Of a DNA stretch of 64,000 bases, positions 35,061-45,320 are shown in pieces (positions within the stretch are counted from its first letter, which is position 1; every line of letters starts with the position of its first letter). A model generated the notes under the pieces. That model ran no database searches. It was not told where the DNA came from and saw only the letters and a program-made list of their open reading frames with translations. The DNA is from Apoda limacodes (Eukaryota; Arthropoda; Insecta; Lepidoptera; Limacodidae): NCBI GenBank assembly GCA_946406115.1, contig OX291546.1, positions 15,679,019-15,743,018 on the forward strand, read 5' to 3'. A program made the position numbers and the translations under genes.

Positions 35061-36745
35061 CATGCTATAGCAATTCATTGGTATAACTAATTAATTAATT
35101 AATAAGCTATTAATTAAGGAGTTCCACGCCGATAACCTAATTTATGGAGGGCGTAACCGCTGGCTGTGTCTAGTGACACTATAAATATGAGTACCTATGA
35201 TTGTCAGTGTGTTTGATTTTATACGGAAGAATAAACATATAATATATTATGCTGTAAAACGTTTCAGCGTATGATAGTAGAATAGACAGAAAGAAGTTAT
35301 AGTTTTCGTAAAAGAGTCCCGTTGATCGATCCAAATTCAATGCAAGTGGAGCCGCAGGCATGTGCTAGTAATAGATAATATGGTTGAGATAACATGGTCA
35401 CAGTACAATGTAAACCTATTACCGGCCGCCCACGAGCCTTGTCCCGGCAAGGACACAGACTGGTCAAGCGACCATTGAGTGACCCCACTGACCACAGACA
35501 CAGTGATTAGATTATGGCTCGACTCTTTGTTATCAAAAAGTAATTTATTTTTTATTGGTTGATGCTTGTCAGTTAATAACAAGAATGCAAAAAAAAATCA
35601 TGTATATTAGAATTTTTCTGATGAACTGAGACAATATGTGATGGATAAACAATAAAATTGTTTTAACTAATTACCTTTAAATTACCATTTCTATGTGATT
35701 TTACGAATTATAGTTTTTTTTTATTAATTAGTGAAATAGTTAATTATTAATTAATTAATAATTTGAAACACTAAACCTACAGTTTAGGTTCAAAATTAAG
35801 ATTGACATGTGTCACCGTTTTTAGAGGGTAAAATCGAGGATGAAAATTCGTATGAGAATTCCGATATTTGTGTAAGTTCATTAAAATCTTTTTTAGAAAA
35901 GTCCACGGGAACCAAGTTGCAGAAATAAGCTAGTTAAATAATAAAATTATTAAGATTATCTGTAATTGTCATTATAATTTTTCTAGTTTCCTGTCTAATT
36001 AAAGTTATTTGAAAACTTAGCTTTAAAATTAAAGTGAGAATATTAAATATACATCTCATTAGCGGCACCTAATAAAAAGATGCCATTATAATAAAATAGG
36101 ATTGGTCATGAAAATTGATGTGAAATTTTTCGAAACACAGATGATGAAATAATATATTGTTATTGATAACTACAGAATACACTATTAGAATTAATATTAG
36201 TCATAACATAGTATTACCTATTCATAGATAAATTATTTAGTATAGAAAATTGGAAAGAAAGAAATGAATAAATAGATATAAGAAAAATGTAAGGACAATG
36301 CAACGCGTTAAAGTCTTTTGTACTGGAATACTTAACGCCATAGACAAGACGTATTGGGAACGTTACAGTACAGTGAACAAAAAAATCTTGAATCTGTCAT
36401 GGTTTTTTAAGGTCAAAAGTTATTTAAACCAAACTATTGTTTAAAACGTAAATGTAGGACCAATAATTCACAAAGAATAGTAATTTAATTTGGCTACTGT
36501 TAATTAATTATAAATGTTCCGACAAAACTTAAACACAAAAAACAAATACTTAACTAAATGTCATTAGATCTTTGTAAGATACCATCACATGAAATTCAAA
36601 ATATCCTAAGTTTAAATGGTTAAATAAAATATATTGTATTTAATTAGAGTAGATACTACGTTTCACCTTTTGTTAAAAGTATGTAGGAGCAGTGGTAATC
36701 GATTAAGCTTTTAAAGCAACATGAATCTACATACATAAAAGCATC
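35061..36745. other. AT-rich spacer with a degraded family A piece
   Basis: 35105-35160 (TTAAGGAGTTCCACGCCGAT..GGCGTAACCGC) resembles the minus-strand start of family A. 35410-35500 is a GC-richer patch (ACCGGCCGCCCACGAGCC). No gene seen. Confidence 0.35.
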
Positions 36746-36749
36746 CAAT

Positions 36750-37435
36750 AAAAACAAGTTGGAAGCTCGCAGCGAAGGTAGTTCCGCGTCCATTGCACGT
36801 CCGGCAAACCTTCACCGTTTCCGAACAAAACAAACCTAAGTTGAATCACCCGATTCTATAGATAAAGGGGGAACAGGACGAAGTGGGGGGTACACCCACC
36901 AAGCCACCACACGCTCGCGAGGTCGCTGTCTTTTTATTCGCATTACCTTCTGACATTCGAACTTAATGGAATTACCTTATTGAAATTCAAGCAGAACAAG
37001 AACGAACGTAATGGAATAAAATTAGGTTATCGTAACAAGAAAACGGTTCTAAAAGTGGCCATCTTTAAACTCAGCATCCGACGGCCCAATAAGAATTCGA
37101 AACATTTAACGGCATCGGCGCCACGGAAAGATGTTCGTTTTACTCGGCTCTAAGCTACTGTGTACGCGTTAGAAAGGGATAGATAAAAACACACTATACC
37201 GTCTGCGAGTAGTCATTGTTCTTGTCCGTAATGGAGCAAAATAAGTAAGCAGCGGTATTCGTGACGTGAGACAAAGCTATCGAATGAAGAGTGCGAGTGA
37301 GATGGAATATGAGAATTTTAGGGTCGACGTCCGGGGAAGGTTGATGAAATTAGATTTTCTGAAGAATTATGTCTCATTTAGGACGACGCATCAATCATAA
37401 TCTTTGTGCGGGAGGAGAATAGACCGTGGCCTTTT
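36750..37435. other. Long low-repeat island of balanced composition
   Basis: About 690 bp stands out by lacking A/T runs, by having no partner elsewhere in the window, and by containing words such as CACACGCTCGCGAGGTCGCT and GGCATCGGCGCCACGG. There is no open frame longer than about 50 codons. This is what a conserved non-coding regulatory element of a host gene would look like, but conservation cannot be tested here. Confidence 0.3.
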
Positions 37436-37734
37436 GTTGTTAGAATTTATACATATTTCCGTTTATTTTTTTTGGTTTTTCTTTCTTTTATTTTAAATAC
37501 CTAATACTGAATGCCATAGACACTTGTTTTTGATATATGCACTTGTAAGAAATTCAAATTTTGTATTAGATTTTTAACACAGTAACATTTATAGGTACTT
37601 ACTTATCTTTACCGCCGTTTAATTGGTCGATTAGTTATTAACTCAGGCCTCCAATATCTCGAGTGTTATTTGTTATTTGCTTTTAATATCTCATAAGAGT
37701 GCCTATAGTTTTTATAAAAAATCGGTCAATTGCG

Positions 37735-38315
37735 AGTCGAACTCGTGCTGGTTTTGAACCAGCATTAATTGGTATGTATGTACAGACACAAAAAAAACAA
37801 TCAGTGCGCCGTTAAGCGGTCACCTATCCAATGATTGACCAAGCCCAACGTTGCTTAAATTTGAATATCGATCTTATAAACAACTGTGTAACTGTTTCCG
37901 ATTAATCTAGAGTAGTATTTTGGAAATGACTCGAGCCCTTCCCACACTTGGCCGGTTTTGATTATTTTTTGTTTTACTTTGATTATTTTTTATTTGTAAA
38001 AGTTTTAAAAGTAAAATTTTTCGATTGCACACTTTAATTACTCCAGATAAAAGATTGTAGGTATTACTTTTTTTACAATAGAGCAAAAACCACAACAACG
38101 CTTTTTTGTACGGGGAACCCCTCAATTTTTAGTTTTATTGAATTTTTATTATTTACTAGATGGGATTGAGATTTTGTGAATATTTTAGGCTTGGACATAC
38201 TTCGTGTTAAAAGAAAGAATCCTGTAATGTTTGCACAGACAGACAGACAAACAGAAGGAGTAGGCTTAGTAATAGGGCTCCGTTAGCATCCTTTGGTTAC
38301 AGAACAATAAAAACT
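37735..38315. repeat. GTGCGAGTC-family dispersed repeat
   Basis: TTGCGAGTCGAACTCGTGC opens it. CCCACACTTGGCCGGTTTTG, AGCAAAAACCACAACAACG, CAGACAGACAGACAAACAG and AGTAATAGGGCTCCGTTAGC follow in the order seen at 13.5-13.85 and 50.7-51.15 kb. There is no frame. Confidence 0.65.
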
Positions 38316-38319
38316 TAAT

Positions 38320-39035
38320 GACACAAGTACAGTTACGCTAATCTAAATTCCTATTGGTTTTCGTGATAGAAAACTATAAGTTAGCATATGAATATGAATA
38401 CGAAATATATTATATATCTGGATTTGTTAAAAATACATATTTTATGAGAGGTAGTTAAAATATGTAATTAAGATATTTTATTACAGTTTGCCACCTGAGG
38501 TTTTTGCCGAGGAGAGAATTTTATTTTTATGTAATAAAGTAGAAAGTAAGCAATTATAACTGCCATGATGGCTTTATGGTGTTTTTCCATAATATGATTT
38601 AACAGTTGAATTGTAACATATCCATAATACAGAATTTTTCCTTAAAATATTTTGGACTTATTAAACTTCGTTAGTTAAACGTCAAAATTTAAGACTTTAT
38701 CTCTGAACTGATTGAAATATAACTATTTAAAGTTTGAAAACGAATTAAAAGTTTCAATTAAGCGATGGACTAGAAATTGATTTATTTAGATTTCTATTTT
38801 CTATCTAAGTTAGGAAGTTATGAAATATATATCTTAGAAATTAATGAAGATCGTTATTTATAAAATCAAGTACAAATATATCATTTAAGCCTAAAATAAG
38901 ACGGTTAAAAGCATTTAAATTCACCTACAAAAATAGATAATCCTTAGTCAGAATATTCAAAATCGTATTTATTGTATCCATTTTGTCATCTCATAAAATA
39001 ATTCTAAATATCAAAAAAACAAAAAATGATAGATA
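38320..39035. other. AT-rich spacer, no gene seen
   Basis: Very AT-rich, with only short frames and no paired repeats. Confidence 0.4.
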
Positions 39036-39138
39036 AAATATGATTACGATACCATCAGTGGTAACAGGTTGTAGTCCCATCCCGATCCCGCTTGTTGACG
39101 TAGCGGGACGGCGTCCCGTACCCCGCGTCCCGCACTTA

Positions 39139-39300
39139 CCGTTACGCGAACGTCCTTGGCTGAGTTCTGTCTTGCGCAGCGCAGGTCCGCCTGTACTCGT
39201 TCCACGCCGCTGCTGCCCCTACCACGTGCGACCAAATCTGTGTGCGTGCACACCGTACACACACATACATACACTACTACGACCTACCGCCTACGTCTAA
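39139..39300 (-). promoter_or_regulatory. Candidate GC-rich first exon with a consensus splice donor
   Basis: 39060-39300 is the most GC- and CpG-rich stretch in its neighbourhood. On the minus strand it runs through a CACACA/TGTGTG tract, CGTGGTAGGGGCAGCAGCGG and GCGCTGCGCAAGACAG to GTAACG|GTAAGTGCGGG, a textbook donor with its GT at 39138-39137. A 76-codon frame covers it, but reading past the donor hits low-complexity sequence. A 5' UTR or first coding exon of a host gene lying to the left is plausible but unproven. Confidence 0.35.
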
Positions 39301-39724
39301 CAATGTACACCTGTGTGCGTGGATTGAATTAATCCTAACGGATATTACAGAATTTGTTAGTGCCTTTAAGTTTGAAATTAACTTCGAAGTATAGATATGG
39401 ACGCATTACTCGAGAGTCCGTTGAATAATATACTTCGACATTCCTTAATGACATACGAAATTGCTTGAACCAATTAAGAAACATTTTAATTGTGTAAAAT
39501 GGCTCATAGGTTACACATAGAGGATACAAGGATATCTGTATTATAAAATAATGTTGCAAGCGTTTAAATATAAAAAGTGGATTTAATGGGTACTGTAATT
39601 TTATCTTCCTGTTGACCTTTGCTTTTCTATTATCATACTTAAGGTTGGGTTCATGAATCACGCAAATAAGAGCAATTGTTTTCTTTATAAGCCGAACTTT
39701 GTATTAACTAATTTATAATTTTAT

Positions 39725-39868
39725 TCCCGTGGGAACTTTTGAATTTCTCAGTAGAAAAATAAAGTAGCCTATGTTCTGTTCAAGTACCTCTATGTATGCC
39801 AAGTTTCATCCCGATCTGTCCGGTGGTTGAAGCGTGATTGAGTTACAAACATCTAAACTTTCATATTT
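39725..39868 (+). repeat. Family A repeat
   Basis: CCCGTGGGAACTTTTGAATT, AGTAGCCTATGTTCTGTTC, TGCCAAGTTTCATCCCGATC and GGTTGAAGCGTGATTGAGTT with ACATCTAAACTTTCA are family A words in order. Confidence 0.65.
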
Positions 39869-40034
39869 ATTTATTTACTATGTGTTTATTGTTTTGACTA
39901 AAGACGAAATGATATATCGAAATATTTTGAATACTTATGGTTTTTCCTTATTTACAATAAAAAAAACTTCGTATTATATAATAAAATGTATACACTTTGG
40001 AGAACCACAATAACTATTGTTATATATGTTTGAT

Positions 40035-40256
40035 AATAAATATTTTCATAGCAAAGATGCAGTCAAAAGATTAATCTCGAGCTGGACTTGAACTCAATCA
40101 ATCAAGCAATATTACAAATACACAATTTATTTTTAAATTCAACAACAACTCAATTGGTAGAGCACTTACACTGACTGTAAGGATTGTTGCAGGTTTTAAG
40201 TTCTGGCTTGAGGTTAATCTTTTGACTGCATCTTTGCTGTGGAAATATTTATTTTC
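40035..40256 (+). mobile_element. tRNA-Tyr-like SINE head inside a palindrome
   Basis: The head at 40144-40214 (AACTCAATTGGTAGAGCACT, ACTGACTGTAAGGATT, GCAGGTTTTAAGTTC) resembles tRNA-Tyr with its GTA anticodon region; the B box is damaged. The outer arms are inverted repeats: GCAAAGATGCAGTCAAAAGA (40051) pairs with TCTTTTGACTGCATCTTTGC (40219), within arms of about 46-50 bp. Related copies lie at 54.37-54.70 kb. Confidence 0.65.
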
Positions 40257-40827
40257 ATTTGAAATTTCTGACGTTGTACAGTGAATACACATATTATGTA
40301 AAGGATGTTACTTACTATCAATTTATATGCCACTGCTACAAAAAGGTGATCTCATGATCGCAGCACTCATTGCATAATTCACAAAGCTTAAATTGTTTAT
40401 TACATAGATATGTTTTCAAATAATAAATATGGTTCTTATTCTTTTAAGATTTTTATAATTATATATTTATTAATCTGTGTGGTACCTTTTTTTTATTAAA
40501 TTATGTTTAACATATATTTTAAACTGGCAATTTCTCGCGACTTGATTTACATGGACTTTTGAAAAAATCTAATAAATCTCTATTTTGCCCCATGGGGATT
40601 ATTCTACAAAAACGGTAAAACACGTCAATTTTAATTTTCAACCTAAAGACCAAGTATTAATTTTAATGCTTAAAAATGACGAATTTTTTTTACGAACCTC
40701 TAACCCCCATTAACATCCTTAGGGGACAAATTTTGCAAAAACCTTTCTTAAGGGAGCCTTAAGTGACACAGGGCACTCGCATAGCAAATAAAAGAGCGAT
40801 GTTTCACTTTACATCTGAAGAGAACAT
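40257..40827. other. AT-rich spacer, no gene seen
   Basis: No recognisable feature. CCCCATGGGGATTATTCTAC near 40588 may be a degraded dispersed repeat. Confidence 0.35.
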
Positions 40828-41370
40828 TTTACTACTAATTTATCCTATCCGTAAAGTAGCTTTTTAGTCAAATTATGTTTAACGTGTATATTAAAATTAT
40901 GTAGAGGAAAAACTACTGAAATATATAACTGAAAATAGATGCACAAAACAGATTTATGAATCTGAAGCAATTGGTAGGGTCGGTAGAGGTAGAACTTGGC
41001 AAACGTATGTAGGTCAAATTGAGTACGTTCTCAGAAAAGGCCAGGTCAGGAGTTTTCGGAACCGTAGAAAATGTATGAAAGCATTGATGCTTATAGATGA
41101 GGCAAGAGAGGTATTCCAGGATCGTAGCAAGCGGCAGACTTTGATCTCTGCCTACCCCTCTGGGAAACAGGCGTGATGTTATGTATGTATGTAAAAACTA
41201 CTTGTTATAAAATTTTACTGTAGAAATATATACTTCGTATTACAAAAGAGCTATGTTGGCAACTACCTTCTAAAGACGACTTTTTACTACTAATTTATCC
41301 TATCTGTGGAGTGGTTTTTTTGTCAAATTATGTTTAACGTATACATTCAAATTATGTTGAGGTAAAGTAC
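40828..41370 (+). repeat. Diverged direct repeat pair flanking a LINE insertion
   Basis: TTTTACTACTAATTTATCCT and TCAAATTATGTTTAACGT with ATT(A/C)AAATTATGT(A/T)GAGG occur at 40828-40907 and again at 41283-41362. The first copy is interrupted at its downstream edge by the 40918-41192 insertion. Looser similarity continues upstream of each copy. Confidence 0.6.
40918..41192 (+). mobile_element. 275-bp 5'-truncated LINE tail with a 10-bp target-site duplication
   Basis: AAAAACTACT occurs immediately before (40908-40917) and immediately after (41193-41202), marking a target-site duplication. The insert is open from its first base to TGA at 41174-41176, about 85 codons without an ATG. It encodes a basic tail including GRGRTWQTYVGQIEYVLRKG, LMLIDEAREVFQDRSKRQ and ISAYPSGKQA. 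I recall this C-terminus from lepidopteran LINE open reading frames but cannot name the clade. Only 16 bp of 3' sequence, an (ATGT)n tail, follow the stop. The unbroken frame implies a fairly recent insertion. Confidence 0.8.
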
Positions 41371-41399
41371 TTATTTTTTTATACGTATACTAGATTTTG

Positions 41400-41637
41400 T
41401 CTGTGACTCTATCTGCCCTGAATTCGGTTATCGGCGTGGAATTTCTACGTGAACTCCTTAATTATACTAACAAAGTATGTATTGCTATAGTTCGTTTGAG
41501 AACGGTTATAGTTTTTCCCGCGGGAACTTTTGAATTTATCAGGACAAAAGTAGCCTATGTTCTATTCAAGGACCTCTAAGTTTGAAGCGTGATTGAGTAA
41601 CAAACATCCAAACTTTCACATTTATCATATTAGAAGA
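41400..41637 (+). repeat. Family A repeat, near full-length
   Basis: It starts with CCCTGAATTCGGTTATCGGC, GAACTCCTTAATTATACTAA and AAAGTATGTATTGCTATAG. It continues with TTTTTCCCGCGGGAACTTTT, AAAGTAGCCTATGTTC and GAAGCGTGATTGAGTAACAA with ACATCCAAACTTTCACATTT. This is the most complete copy here for defining the family. Confidence 0.7.
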
Positions 41638-41960
41638 TTAGAAATATGTTATTATTATATTACGTAAAAGAAAACTGCTGGACTAAAACTAGATTACACA
41701 CTTACCTAAATAGGCATGTTAAAAATTATAATGTAATTTTAAGCCCAAAAATTCTTAAGTTTTACACCCAATGAGATAAGATAAATGGGTTCATAAATGT
41801 TATACGAGGTCTTTTTTAATGGTTCAATAAATTGTGGAAAGAGATAATAATAACAATAAATATTACTGGAAATATCACTCTGCGCCATCTGTTGCCAAAC
41901 CAAGCAAAGCTTACATTATGTAGGTATAGGTACCAGATAGCGGATACGAATATATACATA
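41638..41960. other. AT-rich spacer
   Basis: No gene or paired repeat. CTGCGCCATCTGTTGCC near 41880 is a common dispersed-repeat word. Confidence 0.35.
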
Positions 41961-41964
41961 AAAA

Positions 41965-42085
41965 CATATTATACGTAGAAAACACCCAGGCTCAAGCTAA
42001 ACACAAATGTTTGTCCTGTGCGGAGATCGAACCTACGCCCTCGGCTCAAGAGGCCAGATCTGAACTGAGCCACTGAGCAGTTAAC
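41965..42085 (-). repeat. tRNA-derived SINE, minus strand
   Basis: On the minus strand an A-box-like TGCTCAGTGGCTCAGTTCAG is followed by GAGGGCGTAGGTTCGATCTC (B box). The body has ACAAACATTTGTGTTTAGCT and GAGCCTGGGTGTTTTCTACG. It is the same general SINE type as at 21.4, 51.9 and 62.4 kb. No 3' tail duplication was resolved. Confidence 0.7.
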
Positions 42086-42863
42086 TAACTATGTATATAA
42101 TATAATAGTACTTTAGCATTAGATATATTATGTATAATAATAATGATATAACCTTTGAATATTTTTACTTAATATTAGTACAAAACTGTATGACGACGTA
42201 AGGATGTGCCATATGGACGGACTGACGGACATGACGAAGTTGTAAGGAATCCGGTTTGCCATTTAACTACGGAACCCTTAAAATATGGCCAAAATCACAG
42301 CATCATCAATATAGATAACAGTACCGTACATTATAAAGTATCTGTTACACGCTAAGGTCTTATTAATATAGTGTCAAAGTGGTAAGTAAAAGAGGCTGTT
42401 ACTGTCCTACATTATGACTTAGGTATGTGTCCAACCACTGGTTTGCCCCTTCTGAAGAATCAAAACCGTAAAGATATACATACATATACTTGCATCAAGT
42501 CTGATCTTGCAAAATGTAATGGAACAAAGCTGCGCCCAAATTTAGTCATAGAAACAGGCGAATATGTGTCAGAATACGTGATCCATACTGTAAGTAATTT
42601 CTACGTCATGTTTTGATTAACATTTGGGTTTAGGTATACCTCGCCGCACTGGCTGAGTCGTTAGCTGACGGAATAATGCAGATTTTATGTTAATATAACA
42701 CATAATTAATTCAAGTTACCTTACATTAGCTTAACTTTTGGCCATTTTAAGACTACGGTATGGCACGATGCTAATAAATGTTATTTTATTATCTCGTATG
42801 ATGCTATCTGTCTCTGTCTATTTTAAGATCTAAGGTGGTGACGGAGATATTAGTTGTATTACA
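42086..42863. other. AT-rich spacer, no gene seen
   Basis: GGACGGACTGACGGACATGA..CGGAACCC at 42215-42275 is a worn end of the GTGCGAGTC repeat family. A 63-codon frame at 42425-42616 has no motif. Confidence 0.4.
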
Positions 42864-43352
42864 TACAAATTATGTTATTAACGCATTGTAACGTAATAAA
42901 TAAGTGTCAAGTAGGGATTACAACTGCTGGATCTTATATCCAGATATCCAGCTGGATCTAACGCAGTTTTCGGTCTGCTCACTGCTGGATGCAATTATGT
43001 AGGATCCAAAAATAGTCATTAATTTTAACTTTTGAAATACTTCTACTTTTGTTAATTTTTCAACTTCTCTTAAGGTAGGATTTGCGCAGAAACAGCTCGC
43101 GCAATTATCTGCGCTGATGCTGACATTAAATTATTTGCGTATCCTGCATCATTGTATCCAGCAGACTGAAAACTGCGCTGGATTTCTGGATTGTTTTTTA
43201 AGCTGTCTTGCTACGGATTGCAATCCAGCAGCGTTTTCAATGGAACTAGATCCAGGTCTGATGCAGGAGTTGTATTTTATAAATACAATAATTGCAATCC
43301 CTACTAGACACTTATCCATTACGTTTCTGTGCGTTAATAACCTAATTTGTAT
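42864..43352. mobile_element. 489-bp element with ~60-bp terminal inverted repeats
   Basis: The left end 42864-42922 (TACAAATTATGTTATTAACG..AATAAGTGTC..AGTAGGGATTACAA) matches the reverse complement of 43292-43352 (..TACAAATTAGGTTATTAACG..GGATAAGTGTCTAGTAGGGATTGCAA), about 85% identical. The interior is unusual, being full of CTGGAT and GGATCC words such as TATCCAGATATCCAGCTGGA. A 79-codon frame at 43117-43356 has no recognised domain. It is a non-autonomous DNA element. Target-site duplications were not resolved. Confidence 0.75.
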
Positions 43353-43545
43353 TTAATTAATTAATAAGATTAATATTTTGCGTGTCCGAATGAAGTGTTA
43401 CTAATTTTTTATTGCTGTTCTGTATAAAGTTTCCGTAGTATTTTAAAAGTGATTAAGAAACGAATGAACTCCTGCATCAGACCTGGATCTAGTTCCATTG
43501 AAAACGCTGCTGGATTGCAATCCGTAGCAAGACAGCTTAAAAAAA
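43194..43545. repeat. Perfect 78-bp inverted repeat straddling the element's right end
   Basis: 43194-43271 (AAGCTGTCTTGCTACGGATT, GCAATCCAGCAGCGTTTTC, AACTAGATCCAGGTCTGATG) recurs as an apparently exact reverse complement at 43467-43545. The left arm lies inside the TIR element and the right arm lies outside it. The 195-bp spacer includes the element's right TIR. Confidence 0.9.
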
Positions 43546-44424
43546 AGTGACAAGCAGTAAGTCACGGATACCTGTTTAATAGTGTCCGGGTACTTCTTGT
43601 ATTACGTTACGTGGGTCACATGTAACAGTGGCCATTTTTGTTTATGACATGTGTTTTGATGCGGTGTTTGCATTTATGCTTAGCGCTTTATAGCTAATTA
43701 TTGAAAGCAGTGTCTTTATAAGTTTTCGTATTTCGTTTCTTGGGTAAGAATTGAAAAAGTAAACAAACCGTTTTAGACAACAGAGTTTTAATAGAAAGGT
43801 TGACGGTTATAAACTGGTCGGTAGTAGGTTTATATTTTTAGTTGCAGAAAATATACATTAAGGCTGCGCCCTACTTGAGTGTTCAGTTTTCTGCTCATTT
43901 TTAAAATCGATTCCACTGTCCTATTGCAAGTTTCAGACTGAAAAAAATAACATGGCTTTCTACATTTTTTAATTAGCAAATTATTGTATTTGTTTTAAGA
44001 TATCTATTAAAACATCGCTTTAAAAATATATCAGGGTCAAACCTCTCGTTTTTCTATTTTTAATTCACAACACCTTATCAACTAGTACCGGGAACACAAT
44101 TTATTTTATGAAATGTTAAGTAACTATAAAGCTAGAAAATTATTGTAATGGAATTTTTATATCTTATGTGATATAACTGTAATTATATTATTTTCTACTT
44201 TTTACGCAGAGTTGTACGCCTAGAAGATATTTCTGCCACTGAAAAATGATTTCTATTTGAGATTAACATTGTCGATTTCAGCTAAACGTTCATAAGGCAA
44301 ATGTATATGCGCGTTGGGGGCCCTCTTAAATCTTTACCTTCAAGCAAGTTTGCAATGGAATAAATAAGGGCGAGGAGGACGCACCATGAGGGTTTGGACC
44401 ATTATTGTGATGTACTGGTTCATA
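43546..44424. other. AT-rich spacer, no gene seen
   Basis: Only short frames and no paired repeats. 44300-44400 is slightly GC-richer. Confidence 0.4.
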
Positions 44425-44632
44425 TAGTTCATAGACTTGGAGTTCTGTAATCTGTCCTATGGAATGCGTAATAGCGTCACGAAATTGGCCACACTTTAGA
44501 AGAAGACAAAGTTAACCTATGGTATCCTTTCTGATAGACAGGGCACCACAGTTTCGCTTCGTCTCTGTCACACTTTTTATCTTTACATCTGTGTAGGAAA
44601 TGCGCTATCCAGTTCTCTATGTCTGTGGTTTA
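44425..44632. mobile_element. Palindromic MITE, copy 2 (inverse of 21.0 kb copy)
   Basis: It contains TAGACTTGGAGTTCTGTAAT, GTCCTATGGAATGCGTAATA, GAAATTGGCCACACTTTAG and GACAAAGTTAACCTATGGTA in the reverse orientation of 20998-21192. The second half (CACCACAGTTTCGCTTCGTC) pairs with the first as in that copy, though more worn. Confidence 0.7.
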
Positions 44633-44919
44633 GTTAGATTTGGAAATAAAAAAGATTTATCTGACACAACGCTTTCTATAAAGCTATAAAGCTTTCTATA
44701 TAAAATTTTCAAAAGTGTCTCATATATTCGTTATAATTTCCATTCTACGGAACCCTAACTTAATGCATGTACAAGACGCACATGGTCGCATTTTTCTGTA
44801 AGGTTTCTTTGAAAAAAACCTGTTTCACTTTTATCTATGTTTTACTAAGACGTTTTTGCTTTAAACAATTAAAAAGGAAAATGATTTGAGAAGGATTATT
44901 TTAATGTTTTTTGAGTTCG

Positions 44920-45320
44920 GTTCTCAAAGGGTACTGAGGGAACCTTATTACTAACCTAAGTTGTATGTCTGTACAACCTTTAAAGAGCTCTATCATTAGA
45001 CTGAAGGTAGGAGAAGCCTATATATTTTCACAGAATTTGTAATATTATGGCGGATTTTCCGAAAGGTAATAAAAAAAAACCAAAAGTAAATACGTCTTAC
45101 GCTTTATAGAAAAACAAGAACTAATAAAAATCGATCAAGTGCGAGTCAAGATCATAAAAAAAGGTAATATATACAAGCTTAAAATGATTATAGTTTAAGC
45201 TTTATAGTAAAACAACAAATAATAAAAACCAGTCAAGTGCGAGTCGGGCTCACGCATTCAGTGGTAGTTCAGAACTCTTAGTGTCTGACACCGACTCACA
45301 CTTGGTTGGTTTTTGTAAAA
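44920..45320 (+). repeat. GTGCGAGTC-family repeat with a local foldback
   Basis: The first part (44930-45060) shares TATGTCTGTACAACC and ATTTTCACAGAATTTG words with 62.82-62.90 kb. AAACCAGTCAAGTGCGAGTC (45226) is inverted as GACTCACACTTGGTTGGTTT (45291), forming a foldback. AAAATCGATCAAGTGCGAGT at 45127 is a further partial copy. Confidence 0.6.

Noticed and set aside
43117..43356. 79-codon frame inside the TIR element as a transposase
   Set aside because: Far too short, no catalytic triad, and it reads through the element's inverted repeat.
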